Shown here one piece after another: positions 1 to 10,394 of a stretch of DNA of 64,000 bases. This DNA comes from Talaromyces rugulosus (taxonomy: Eukaryota; Ascomycota; Eurotiomycetes; Eurotiales; Trichocomaceae), in assembly GCF_013368755.1 (NCBI RefSeq), contig NC_049561.1, forward strand, positions 6,820,001 through 6,884,000, written 5' to 3'. Both the position numbers and the translations under genes were made by a program. Under the pieces are notes generated by a model that worked only from the letters and a program-made list of their open reading frames with translations, was not told the DNA's origin and ran no database searches. Within the stretch, counting starts at the first letter, position 1; every line of letters starts with the position of its first letter.

Positions 1-2751
1 GGAATCCGGGACCACCACCACCTTGTGAAGAAAACAGGGCTGCGGCTGCAGGATGGCCGTGTGGGATATATGGGATGTTTCCTCCGCCGGCTTGCATCCG
101 ACCGCCAGAGCCAAGCATACTCGGGATACCTCCTCTGATCGGGCTGAGACGGCCATAGTTGCCGCCGCCGCCGCCGCGATTACCGCCTCCGCGTCGATCG
201 TATGGACCTGAACGGTGGCTATATCGTCCGCCGCCGCGACGCATAGCGCCTGGTTGGTGGTGGCCGCCGTGCATGCCTGAGCCATCGCCGGCCATGAGGC
301 CATTGAAGCCGGGTTGGTTGACGCCCATGAAGCCTCCGAAATTGCCGCTGGGCATGCCCTGGAAGTTACCAGGGACATTCCCGCCGTTAAAGTACGGTGG
401 CATGTTGGCAAGGTTGAATCCGCGTGGCGTGCCTGGCGTCATGTGGTTCCCAGCCAGTGGGAAATGGCCGTTGCTGTTGGCATCGGATCGCGATGGTGCA
501 ATGTGCGAAGGGTCCAAGACGTATGCATTGACCAGCGTGAGCTAAAAACACAGTCAGTCAGCCCTTGTGTTATTGCCGTCAATAATGGGATTTCACTTAC
601 CTCGTTCTTGATATTCTCGTACCAGTCTTCATGCCTTTTCTCAACGTGCTTGCGCCAAAAGTGGTCCGCCTTGAACAGCTTATTGCAGTCAGGCACTTTG
701 CACCGGAACTTGGACTCGTCTTCCTGCTTGACGTTTTTCACCAATTCCTCCTCCAGGGCCTCGTCCACTGGCTGCCCGCCCAGTTTCGAGATGTCGACAT
801 TCTCCGGCTCCAATATCTGAAGCAGTTTATCTTCAAAGGTTTTTACCCAATTGAAAGCGCGTTGCAATTGTTGTTCTGATTTTGACAGTTTCTGCGGTCG
901 TTTTTCTTCGACTGGGGATTCTTCCTCGCCTTCTTCCAACACCGCTGCCGGCGCCGTCTCCTTCTTTTTGACTGGGAAAGGCAGCCCCATGGCACTGGCT
1001 CTGGCAACTTCCTTGGCCTGGTTACTCAGACCGGACCTTGGTCGGCGAAGATGGCCACCAGGACACTTTCGAACAAGCTCGTGAACCGAGTCGCTCTCAA
1101 ACACACAGAAGAAGCAAAAGTTGTAGACACGGCGAAGATATTCGACCATCAAATCCACTTTTTTCTTCTTGATGATGAGATCTTCGTCATCCACTTCTTC
1201 ATCGACACCTTCCGTTTCCTCTCCCTCCTCTGCCTCTTCTCCTTCTTCAATCATGGCATCCGAGTCCTTTCTTTTCTTTGCATTCTCTGGGTTGGCTACA
1301 GGTTGCAACAGGCCCCTTGAATGAAGGTCCTCAACGCGCGCCTCGATTTTAGCATAGCCATCAACCTCGCCCATTTCCGAGTCAAGCTTGACAACAAGAC
1401 GACGGGCGAGTTCCACATCACGTTCAATACGCTCGGGAGAAGAGAAAAGATCCCAAAGAGCTTTCTTGCGGGGCTGAGATGGGGGTACATGTACACCAAC
1501 GTGACAGACAAAGTCTCCATGAACTGGGTCCTGAATCGTCTTGTCATTGACAGCCTCCGCAGCCTTTTGCGCCGTGGATGTCGAATTGCCCGTTCCATTC
1601 ACTGTTTCGATTTCTGCCCCTTCTTCATCGCGACCATCGCCGCGGTCGACAAAGGAAGGTTCTTCTTCTGCTGGATGGAGCATGATCCATCCCATGCGGT
1701 GAAACTTTTTGGATGGGTTAGGATCGCTCAAGCTTAGCCATTTGAACCCGCCATCTGACTCGCCGAGATGCTCTTTGCAGAATTCCTCGATGTTGCTCCG
1801 GCTGACATTCGGAGCCAAGGTCTTGATCAACAAAGCAGGCTGTGACGAGGATTCGTCACGAAGCTCGGCTCCGCGCGCAGGTAGAAGATCGAGGACACCG
1901 AGGGTCTCGCCTACTGCTGTGGCCTCGCCTTCCTCCTTTTCAATCACACCGCCTGCCCCGTCGCTCTCGCTTTTGTAGATGCCCTCCAAGGTAAACTCGT
2001 CAAAGACGCCAGAGTCCATGTCCCGTTCCCATTGGTCATAAGTGCCACGACGAAAGTCCAGCAAACGTCGTCGCAGTTGATTCCTTACTTCAGGGACATA
2101 TCGCTCTCGGAACCACTCTTCGCCCTGATGCTGCTTGACAAATGTCCGCGACATCTTCACCTGTAATTCCGCCTTGTAAGAATCATAGGCCTCTTGAATG
2201 AGCGCCCTCTCCCTGTCGCGGTCCTCGCGCGCTTCTTTCTCGCCCTTGACACGGTCTGACGGATGGCGACCCCCATGCTTTGCACGCTCTTTTTCTTCCT
2301 TGATTGACTGCTCTGCCCTCCACCATTCCGCAAACCAAGTGAAACCGACCTGAAAATCAAGGGTCATTGGATTTGGAAGCGGGTTTGTCGGAACAACGCG
2401 CTTGCCATGGTCTTGGCCCGGCACATAGCGATCGATGTTGGCAGCAGCAGGAGAAGGAGGACGGCGGCGGTCGTCGCGATCTCGGGGTGTGTATTCACGG
2501 CCAGGACCGTGGTAGTCGTCTCTAGCACGAGTGGGTTCGTATCGGTCGATCATGGGAGGCGATCGCGAGCGGCCGCGTCCGGTACCACCGCGCCGGCGGT
2601 CTTCAGAAATACCTTTTTCTTTTTCATCAGTGTCAATAACAACAATCAATTCGGTCCGGTCGGCGATGGTTATCTTACCAGGTGACCGGCGGCGGTAGGC
2701 GTCACTCTCCCGGCCTCTCCCAGGAGATGGTTGGCCGTCGTAGGAGTCCAT
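1..2751 (-). CDS. SERRATE/ARS2-type C2H2 zinc-finger protein, 3' end beyond window
   Basis: Best model is complement(join(<1..541, 601..2600, 2679..2751)). The start at 2751 gives an Arg/Ser/Asp-rich N-terminus, then a helical region with FKADHFWRKH inside a C2H2 finger (CKVPDC...HVEKRH), and the segment NFCFFCVFESDSVHEL; this combination is typical of the SERRATE/ARS2 family. Family members bridge the nuclear cap-binding complex to RNA processing and decay machinery, so a nuclear RNA role is inferred. The intron at 600-542 has a GTAAGT donor and TTTTAG acceptor; the following exon codes for a Gly/Asn/Met-rich tail with RGG-like runs, which leaves the window at base 1. An upstream 78-nt intron (2678-2601) is stop-free and in frame; removing it gives RRRSPDRRRGG. 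An acidic Glu-rich stretch precedes the finger. Family assignment is firm; exact N-terminal splicing is inference. Confidence 0.85.
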
Positions 2752-4814
2752 TTTCTGAGAATCAGGCGTAGCACCAGCCTTTATACCAATATAACAAAGC
2801 CGTTATAGAGTGTACCTCTCAAGGGGTCAGTCCATGTAACTTGTCGCGATAGGAGCCGTAGGTTCATTCGTGTGTCAGGCGTGAAGAGCTAATATTCGAC
2901 ATTGTGAGCATTGGATTGACATAGAATCGTAAATGTGCCTCGCAAGGGGGTGAAGATCAAGAGAAAAACAAAGAGTAGACATTGCGGATGTCTAGGATAT
3001 GAGAATATCCAGTGTCTTTTTTTTTTTTTTTCAGAATATCCCGAAGTTCCGGACAGACCAGAATCACAGTGCTGATGTCCCCCATGCAGTAGAGCATCAG
3101 GCTGTGAAATGGACAAAAGGAGGCATCATTGGATAGAAGAAGAAAAAGAGGGTACATTAAATGAAAGATAAAAGCGAATCAAGATGTCGGCCCCATGTTT
3201 TTTGCGAGAGGGACTTGTAAAAGGGTCAAGAAGGGAGGTGGTAGGCAAGTGATGATGAGAGAGCGAAGGGGGAAGCAACACAGAGATGAATGACGTGGAA
3301 AGGGTAGGCAACCTACAAGAAGCCCAAGAGAATAATAGACGATACAACAGCACCCAATGAATTGAAAAAAGGCGGCGTGCAAGGTGCAGCTAGCTCTGGG
3401 AAACAACAACAACAACTGGTCGCGCTGGTCCAGAGAGCTGGTGGTGAAGGAGGAAGGAGGCGGAGGAGGAGGCTGGAGCTGACTGAGCGAGCGAACGGAC
3501 GGAGCCGATCTGGAGAGACACTAGGCCGAGAGAGGGATAGTCAGGCCCAGACGCCGGCTAGCCCATGCGGAGTTGCCATGCATGCTGCTACTATTTTAAT
3601 CGCATTGTTAACAGTCCGTGGCTATTATTGACAAGGCTTTATTTATCCGACAATAGGATAAGAACTTTAATAAATAACTACTGCAACGAATAAAAACGTC
3701 TTTTCACATGTCGATGGAGCAAGTCCATCGTCAAAGTTCTATATTGCTGTACCTAGAACCAGGAACATTGGCAATGTCCACACACTAACCTGAGAAACAG
3801 GGCGATGAAATTACAAGTTCTTCTTTTTGTAACCATAAAAGTCTCAATTCAAACACTCGGGGAATAAAAAAAAAAGTAAAAAGAAAAAGAAAAGGAGATT
3901 CGTTAAATAAAGGGGATATATGGCGAGTCAAGAACCGTTGGTCGAGAACGAGTATAGACGCGAAAAGAACCAAATCGCAAGGTATTTGCAAACTCGTCTC
4001 AAGTTCAAACAGACTCACGTCAAATGCCGCAGAATTTCAACATGAACAAATGATATCAGACAAATACAGCTGAATTTTCCCATAGGGGATAAACCCAAAC
4101 TTCTCCCGACCCATGACTCGGGCCCCGTAATGCTGACATACAAATCCGTCCTGTTGGTGTTTAGTTATACCAGTGAAGGATGTCACCTCTAATTGCCAAA
4201 CCCAGAACCCAAATACAAACAAACAAGCAGCCTCGTCAAATACCCATCCAGACATGAAAAAAAGACTCCCTGGGCAAAAGCCTTGAGGAACACGGTGCGG
4301 TGCAACAGTCCGTACCCGAGGTTGCAGCAAAGCAATACCAGATAGGTGCAACACAACGCGACATGTTGAAAAAGGACAACCGCAGGGGAATCAAAAGTTT
4401 TGATAATTGCAAAGTACGAAGAGATGAATAGGGGAGGGGAAAAAAAGACATCAAAACACCATTCCACCCAGAAACCACCGAGCATCAAAGTCAAGTCATC
4501 GACGCATGTAAATAACCACGGGTTGAAAAAAGTAAACCGAAGTCACATCAGACAGAGGAGAGAAAAAAAGGGGGGGGGAAATAAAGGAGACAAAAGGGAA
4601 AACAGAAAACGAAAACAACAAAATCACAAATAATTTCGACATCGCTTGCTAGAAAGGAAGTTTGGTGGAAAAGAAATCAACCAGTCGTTCATGATTCTGT
4701 AGTTAAACAAAGCCATTAGCAAACGGCTAAAGCTGCCGGCGCGTGGTCACCGAGACTGGAGCTCAGGTAGGTAGATTTAGAAACTGCGGCGCCAGACAAA
4801 TTGAGAGCGTGCTC
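2752..4814. other. intergenic: promoter of the SERRATE-like gene and 3' flank of hapB
   Basis: No convincing coding region on either strand. The stretch next to 2751 must hold the promoter and leader of the minus-strand zinc-finger gene. It includes a run of T near 3018-3032 and GA/AG-rich stretches near 3440-3540. Around 3860-4640 the + strand is A-rich, that is T-rich on the hapB coding strand, as expected for a long 3' UTR and terminator. Open frames seen here are short and of low complexity. Confidence 0.6.
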
Positions 4815-5873
4815 TCAACCTTCTTCGTCCGAAGGTTCGCCTTCTTCGACATCTTCACTTTCATCAGGGCTTGCGCTCGTCTTAGTCTTCTTTGAAGGGT
4901 TGCCGTTGCCATCGTCAGCTACGCCAGACTTTCGTTTCTGTGCCGATGAGTTGATCTCACCGGCTGGTTTAGCCACGTCTTCATCGGCAATATCCTCCTT
5001 GTTCTTCTCCATCGCTGCCACCTCGTCCGCCGTCAAGAAACGTCCGCCAGGGCCACGCGGTCGTCTCATCGCGTGGTTATGTCGAGACTCGTGGAGGTAT
5101 GGCTTTCGGCCCTTGGATGTCAGCCGCAGTTGTTCCTCCAATTTTTGTCGCGCGACGCGTCGTTTCAGAATGCGGTGGAACTGCTTCGCGTTCACATACA
5201 GCGGCGACTCCTCCTGTGTAGCACCGGGAACTTGTTCGGTGGCAGGTGGTGCCTGTTGAACCTGGGGTTGAGGTGGTGGGGCCATCGCTGGCGGAACACC
5301 AGGCCGACCAACATGGTTCATGACTGGCTGCGCGTTAGGAAGGTGTGGGCTGCCGACTTGGCTCATCCGACGGTTTGGCTGCATTTGTACTTGAGATGGC
5401 ATTGACGCGATCTGGCCGGGCACTTGAGGAGGGGAGCGCGGATTGCGTTCGTTCTTGACCTGGACGCCAGCCATGCGCGGCGAGCCACGAGGCCCTTGTG
5501 CCATCTGACCGGCCATCTGATCTTGGTGCATGGGATAGAACTGGCCCGAGGCAGCGGCGGTGGCCATGGCGGCAGCTTGCGTGGGCGAAATTCCATAGGG
5601 AGGCTGCATCGTCGTCGAGACGTACGGCTGCGCAAAGTTCATCTGTTGGTGAACGGCGCCGGGAGCATTCTGAGATTGTTGGTAATGGCCCTGGGGGGGC
5701 ATGATGGGAGAGGCTTGATGATTCTGAGGCATGTGCGCCTGTGGATTGGTAGGAGAGGCCATTGAACCCACGGCAGTACCGGGGTTCTGCGCATTCTGAT
5801 ATGCGCCGGCCATGTGCGACGGAGCGTGAGGGTGTTGGCCATGAGGCTGTTGGTATTGCGTCGAATACTCCAT
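4815..5873 (-). CDS. hapB: CCAAT-binding complex subunit HapB (NF-YA)
   Basis: This is the sequence-specific subunit of the heterotrimeric CCAAT-binding factor (HapB/C/E; NF-Y), a nuclear transcription factor. The product is 352 aa from the start at 5873 ([12 protein letters not shown]), close to the usual size for Aspergillus HapB. The frame stays open upstream to 6038, but those extra residues look unlike the Gln/Pro/Met-rich N-terminus of the family. The conserved NF-YA core lies at about residues 222-281: [18 protein letters not shown] is the subunit-association helix and [19 protein letters not shown] is the DNA-contacting part. The C-terminus is acidic, with a basic KRKS/SKKTK segment that could serve nuclear import. 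No intron is needed in the coding part. A perfect CCAATCAG box sits about 115 bases upstream of the start. Confidence 0.95.
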   Translation of the reverse strand: MEYSTQYQQPHGQHPHAPSHMAGAYQNAQNPGTAVGSMASPTNPQAHMPQNHQASPIMPPQGHYQQSQNAPGAVHQQMNFAQPYVSTTMQPPYGISPTQAAAMATAAASGQFYPMHQDQMAGQMAQGPRGSPRMAGVQVKNERNPRSPPQVPGQIASMPSQVQMQPNRRMSQVGSPHLPNAQPVMNHVGRPGVPPAMAPPPQPQVQQAPPATEQVPGATQEESPLYVNAKQFHRILKRRVARQKLEEQLRLTSKGRKPYLHESRHNHAMRRPRGPGGRFLTADEVAAMEKNKEDIADEDVAKPAGEINSSAQKRKSGVADDGNGNPSKKTKTSASPDESEDVEEGEPSDEEG

Positions 5874-5987
5874 GTTTGATGGATTTGTTATGGTGACGGC
5901 GCGTTGGCGCTTTCCGTCACAAGATGCGATCTGCGCCGCGATAGGATGGTTTGTTTGGTCGTGGAAACGCGAGTCGTGGTAAACAAC

Positions 5988-5995
5988 CCAATCAG
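5988..5995 (+). promoter_or_regulatory. CCAATCAG box upstream of hapB
   Basis: The octamer CCAATCAG is the preferred NF-Y/AnCF core plus its favoured 3' flank. It lies 115 bp upstream of the HapB start codon, reading away from the gene. A second CCAAT follows near 6337. Negative autoregulation of hapB by the complex has been described in Aspergillus nidulans, so this is a good candidate for that feedback site. Use of the site here is inference. Confidence 0.5.
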
Positions 5996-7479
5996 TGGGT
6001 AGAAAGCGACGGCGCGATGAGGGCGGATAATATAACAAAGACTGGATCGACCTGTTACGCTCGAGACAGTGGTCCCCAGCTCTCAGCCAGAATACTGGAT
6101 GCGAGGTTGCGCGAACGGAGACGGGGGGTTTTAGAAGCGTTAGGCGGCGTAGGCAATCTGATTCGGTAGTCTACCCGACAAAGTCTGCAGCCCCAACAAG
6201 TCGCGTCAGCACCTACTGCAGCAGCGGACGGTCACTGGACCTCGGGTGTGGGACGGATGGGCGCGAGTGGCTCGCACGCAAAACACGTACCTTTTTTCTT
6301 TGGCTGTGCGTGTGTTCTACAGCTTAATTGTTTCGCCAATCCAACGGTCCTCGAGCAAACATTGACGGATTCGCGATCGAATACCTTTCGGTAGATAAAA
6401 GGCGCTCGACGAGCTGAGTGAGATCACAGTCGAGCGGCAGACGTGGTCGGGCTCTGATGCAGCCGGAACAGGGTTGCGCGACGACACCACAGAGATGATG
6501 CGTTGTCAGAGGGGTGCTGGCGAGGATTGTGCTCGTGGCGCAGGCAGCTGGCTGTGTATTGAGGCGAGCCAGGCGACAAAATGTACCGACTACTGTTCGC
6601 GCGAACGGGATGTCAATGGCAAAGCAACGAATGACAACAAGCGAGGCGGTGTTGCGCGCCTCAAACGTGGGTTACTCACACTATTCCTAGAAGCGACAAA
6701 GAGGGGGGTCCCGGGGAGCCTTAGGTGTCAAAGGTCGCGTAGAGCAATATTGGGTTGCGCTATGCGGAAGAACTACAGTACAACGCGCGTTAGCCGGTCT
6801 GGCAGACAAGTAACCAAGGCATCCATTTCTGGCAAGAAGAGAGAGCCGGGGCGGAGCGAATAGAGTAAGGCAGGGTCCAGATGGGTTAGGGGGAGGAGTG
6901 TATGCGTTGGCAGTGCGGGCGCTTTCATGCAGGCGAAGGACATACCTTGTCGATCCAAGTCAGCGCGCGCCGAATGGTGAGGCGAGATGGAAAGCAAATG
7001 CAGACGAACGCGTGGTGGGCGATCGGATCTGGCGTCAAATAAACAAGCAATTGCAGGTGGGTGTTTTTTCGCAAAGCAGCGCGCAAGTGGACAATAATAA
7101 CAACAACAAAAAGTCGAAGATATATCGGGGCGACGCGCTTGAGGGGGAGGAGCGCGGTGGCCAAACGGGTAAAGCGCCAGAAAAGGGCTCAAGGCAGCGA
7201 CAAGGCTTGGCGGCACAGCAAGCTTGGCGTCACGGGGAAAACAACGATCCAGTTGTTTTTCAGAGGACAGGACAGGCTGGGCGATTTAAGCTGCACGCAT
7301 GCGACATTAGCATTTGTCTAGCTTGAGGGAGGGAGACAAGAGCGGCCAGCAGGGTGTGTGGGAGGGTGTGTTGCAGGCGAGGTGGGGGGAAGGCGCGTCA
7401 CAGCCAAAACACAGCTAGCATAAGGCAGTTGCCCGATGAGGCCAAGGCGCGAGCCCTTAGTCAGCGGCAAACAAAGTGA

Positions 7480-7558
7480 CAAACAAGGCAGGCGGGCAGG
7501 CGGCAGCCAAACAGGCAAACAGGCAGGCAAACAAACAGGCAAGAGCGGGCAAGAGCGG
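7480..7558. repeat. degenerate CAGGCAAA/GGCAGGC short tandem repeats
   Basis: Interspersed copies of CAGGCAAA, CAAACAGG and GCAGGCGG, ending in a direct repeat of GGCAAGAGCG. It creates long artificial open frames on both strands (a Leu/Pro/Cys-rich one on the minus strand), which are not taken as genes. Confidence 0.6.
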
Positions 7559-8681
7559 AGAATGCGCTTTCCAGGCTGATTCGCCGGGTGAGGCCAGCTT
7601 CCGGGGCCAACCGTCGTCACAGCCGCGAGCCAAGCCCGCCCGGAAACGGAGTGCGCGAAAGAAAATGGACAGGAAAATGGAAAGAAAAAGATGCAAGTGA
7701 GGAACGTTGGATGTATGGGGAGCAGTAAAACAATCGTAAATGATATGAAGAAAACGAGACAGGATGATGGGCTGAGGTGGTGTAACACGTCCAAATCCAA
7801 GGGGCCTGCTGGCCGTGGATTGGTAGAAAATTGACACCTACCTGCGACGATGATTTGTCGGCGGTTAAAAAAAAAAAGAAATGGTAACCAGATGCACCCT
7901 GGACACTGACTGGACACTTGGACAGTGGACAAGAATCAAGCAGAGCAATCAAAAAGGCGGCAGCCGGCGCAATGTGCACTGATTGGAGGCGGCGGGTGGA
8001 TAGAGAGCAGAAGCGCGAATGGACAGAGATTGAGGCAAGTCAGAGAGAAGGATTTGGGGAGTCGACAACCAACGAGAGGAAAAGAAGGCAGAAGGGCGGG
8101 CGACGGCGCCTTTGTATTGGGCCGCCCGCTTCAGTGGCCTGGCAACACCGGACTGGCCGGCATGCCTCCACCGCGTACGGTACCGTACGGTAAAAAGGAT
8201 TCCGCCTCTTTCTGTGCCTTATTCTGCGATGACGAATGATACGAGCCGGCGTGGGGCCCGCCGGCCAATGGCGTGGGGGCCTCAGGCGTCTTTCTTTCTT
8301 TCCGTGACTTTGTGCCACCGGAGAAATCGTCACAATCGGAACTTATTATTCTTCTTCTTTTTCTCTCGTGGAGGTTGTTTGTCTCATTTTATTCTATTTT
8401 TTTGGGGGATTATTTCATTTTATTTCACTAAAGACGGGGTTGGTGCAATCGCGGCATGAGTCATCATGGCATCATGGATCAAGGATCAAGGATCTAGGAT
8501 CATGGACCATATCACACTAGCCAGTCAAACAACCAGTCGGACAACCAGTGAAATTCTTCAGTTAATTAATAATTTATTCATTGTTCATCCTCATTATTAT
8601 TACTAAAAGATAATACTTCGTGACGTGTGCTCGGAAGCCAGCTCCAGGGCAAACTCCCGGGCCAGAGGGCGTATCAATACC

Positions 8682-8708
8682 GTATCGATGGTATCGATGG
8701 TATCGATA
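8682..8708. repeat. three tandem copies of a 9-bp unit GTATCGATG
   Basis: Units at 8682-8690, 8691-8699 and 8700-8708 (last base changed to A). ATCGAT is itself palindromic, so the array is an alternating palindrome. It is preceded by GTATCAATAC, another palindrome, at 8671-8680. Confidence 0.85.
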
Positions 8709-9099
8709 GCGCCGATCTCGTGACTGCTCGGCTCAGCGTCCCAGCTAGGACTAGCGGGTGCTGCGCCTGCCTCATAGGCCAGTTTTGGCTCTTTCTCCAA
8801 ACCGAGGCACCTAGTGCGACCAAATCCCTGTCGCATACAGAATAGCATGCACGTACGTACGTATCTTCCAGCTCGGGGTCCTCAAAAGCCATCGCCGACG
8901 CGCGACACTACTGCTTCCTCATCACAGCATCACAATTTAGTCGGCACACCCGAGTGTTCCGTGCAGCGATTATTTTTCCCTTATCCATCGCTGATAGTAG
9001 TACGTAGTTGTCAGTATTTTGTTACGTATCAATATTCAATAATAAGACCTGTCACGGCAGTTCAATCAATCCATCGATTCTGGTCTTGGCATTGTACGA

Positions 9100-9102
<3 letters not shown>

Positions 9103-9130
<28 letters not shown>
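9103..9130. repeat. poly(T) run of 28
   Basis: An uninterrupted T run on the + strand in the gene-poor region. On the minus strand it would be a poly(A) tract, the kind of trace left by retroposition, but no target-site duplication or coding remnant was found beside it. Confidence 0.9.
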
Positions 9131-10338
9131 CCCCTTCACAAACCATGACCCCAGTTAATTATTATTACCTAGGGCGAAGTATGAAACCTCAGGCTAAACG
9201 CTGACCGCCTCTGATGTTCTTTTTTTAACCTCCAGTCTGACCGCTACCAATCTGTCGGTGTGTTCTTTTTCGATTCCATTATGTCATTGTGAACCAGCTT
9301 CTTTCACCGCTATCCTCCTGCGATCTTTTTGTTTTTTGGACGGGGAAGCTGTCTCGAAATCAGCGACGAATCGGCGCCGTGAGAGCCCTGATGGCCCGAT
9401 CGATGCTTTGCTGACTATTGGGAGCCTCCTGCGAAGCTTATGGCAAGCTTTGGCGAATCGAGAGCATCCCGCATCCCCCACCCATTGCCTACTGGTCGAT
9501 CGCGTTGACGTCAGTTGGGGTTCTGTGTCGCGCAAATAATATTATGCAACATACTCCGTACTGGATTTGCAATGGACGAAATACTGGCTTGTAATATTAA
9601 ATGAAGCATTAAACTGATGTGCAAACGATTGCTCCTTTGAGCGATTCGCTGCTCTGTTCTAGAAAAAAGCTACAGCAAATCAAATCAAATCGTGCCGATT
9701 AGGAAGGAACCTGCCAGGACGCGTCTGGGGAAGGCACGACCGACTCTCGCATCGCATCGCACCTGCCTTGGCACGTTCTTGCCTGTTGTTTCTTCACTCA
9801 AACTCCTTTGCTCTCGCTCGTCACTATAGTTGATCATTCAACACGACATTCCATCAAGACTCGGTCACACCGTCATTCGCATTCCATTGGAAGCTTCTCA
9901 CGACGCCAGCTCATGATCACTGCATTGTATCTCATCCACTGTGGCAAGCTATTTCTACTAGGGCTATAGCCCAAGGTTGCACCGACGGACAACTGCCGAA
10001 ACCGGCAATATCCCCCACGAATGGCTTCAAAATATTGATCTTCAAAAGGGCCCTTTTCAGCCTTTCTAGGCTTTCATCAAACCTTCAAAGCGCCTTCCTA
10101 CGCCAAGGACTTCTTTTGTCATGCTCACAGAAACGCTTGTGTCATCGCTCATCAGCTGTCACGATTGGCCAGGTTGCCATACACTAGTCGGATCATCTCT
10201 GACCAAAAGCTTATAGAGCTGTATTATACCTTTACGAATAAGACGTCCAGTGTATTTTACAGCGTCTTTCAAGGAGACCTTATAGGCGGCCAGCAGTACC
10301 CCGTACTGCCCACCAGGCCAGCGTCCCTGTGACAAGCG

Positions 10339-10394
10339 TCTATTTCTGGACCCTGTACGATGCTGTCGACGTACGGATCAGGTCCAGAAATAGA
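10339..10394. repeat. 14-bp perfect inverted repeat with 28-bp spacer
   Basis: TCTATTTCTGGACC at 10339-10352 is the exact reverse complement of GGTCCAGAAATAGA at 10381-10394. The spacer carries a further imperfect inverted pair around GTACG/CGTAC, so most of the 56 bases could fold into one long hairpin. Neither flank shows a coding context that would explain it. Confidence 0.85.

Noticed and set aside
159..545. + strand frame of 128 codons, Pro/Arg-rich
   Set aside because: It is the antisense of the Gly/Arg/Asn-rich C-terminal exon of the SERRATE-like gene; composition is explained by that exon.
5874..6038. 55-codon upstream extension of HapB
   Set aside because: Residues do not look like the Gln/Pro-rich HapB N-terminus, and the start at 5873 matches the family length.
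6773..7216. 147-codon minus-strand frame
   Set aside because: Overlaps other equally long frames on both strands in GC-rich sequence; no recognisable motif or splice partners.
7318..7932. 204-codon minus-strand frame
   Set aside because: Leu/Pro/Cys-rich translation of the CAGGCAAA repeats and flanks; no domain and no codon pattern like the neighbouring genes.
8160..8195. Palindromic GTACGGTACCGTAC-type sequence
   Set aside because: Short, self-complementary simple sequence without repeat copies nearby; no function suggested.
9103..9130. Poly(T) as the tail of a minus-strand retroelement
   Set aside because: No target-site duplication, reverse-transcriptase remnant or LTR was found on either side.
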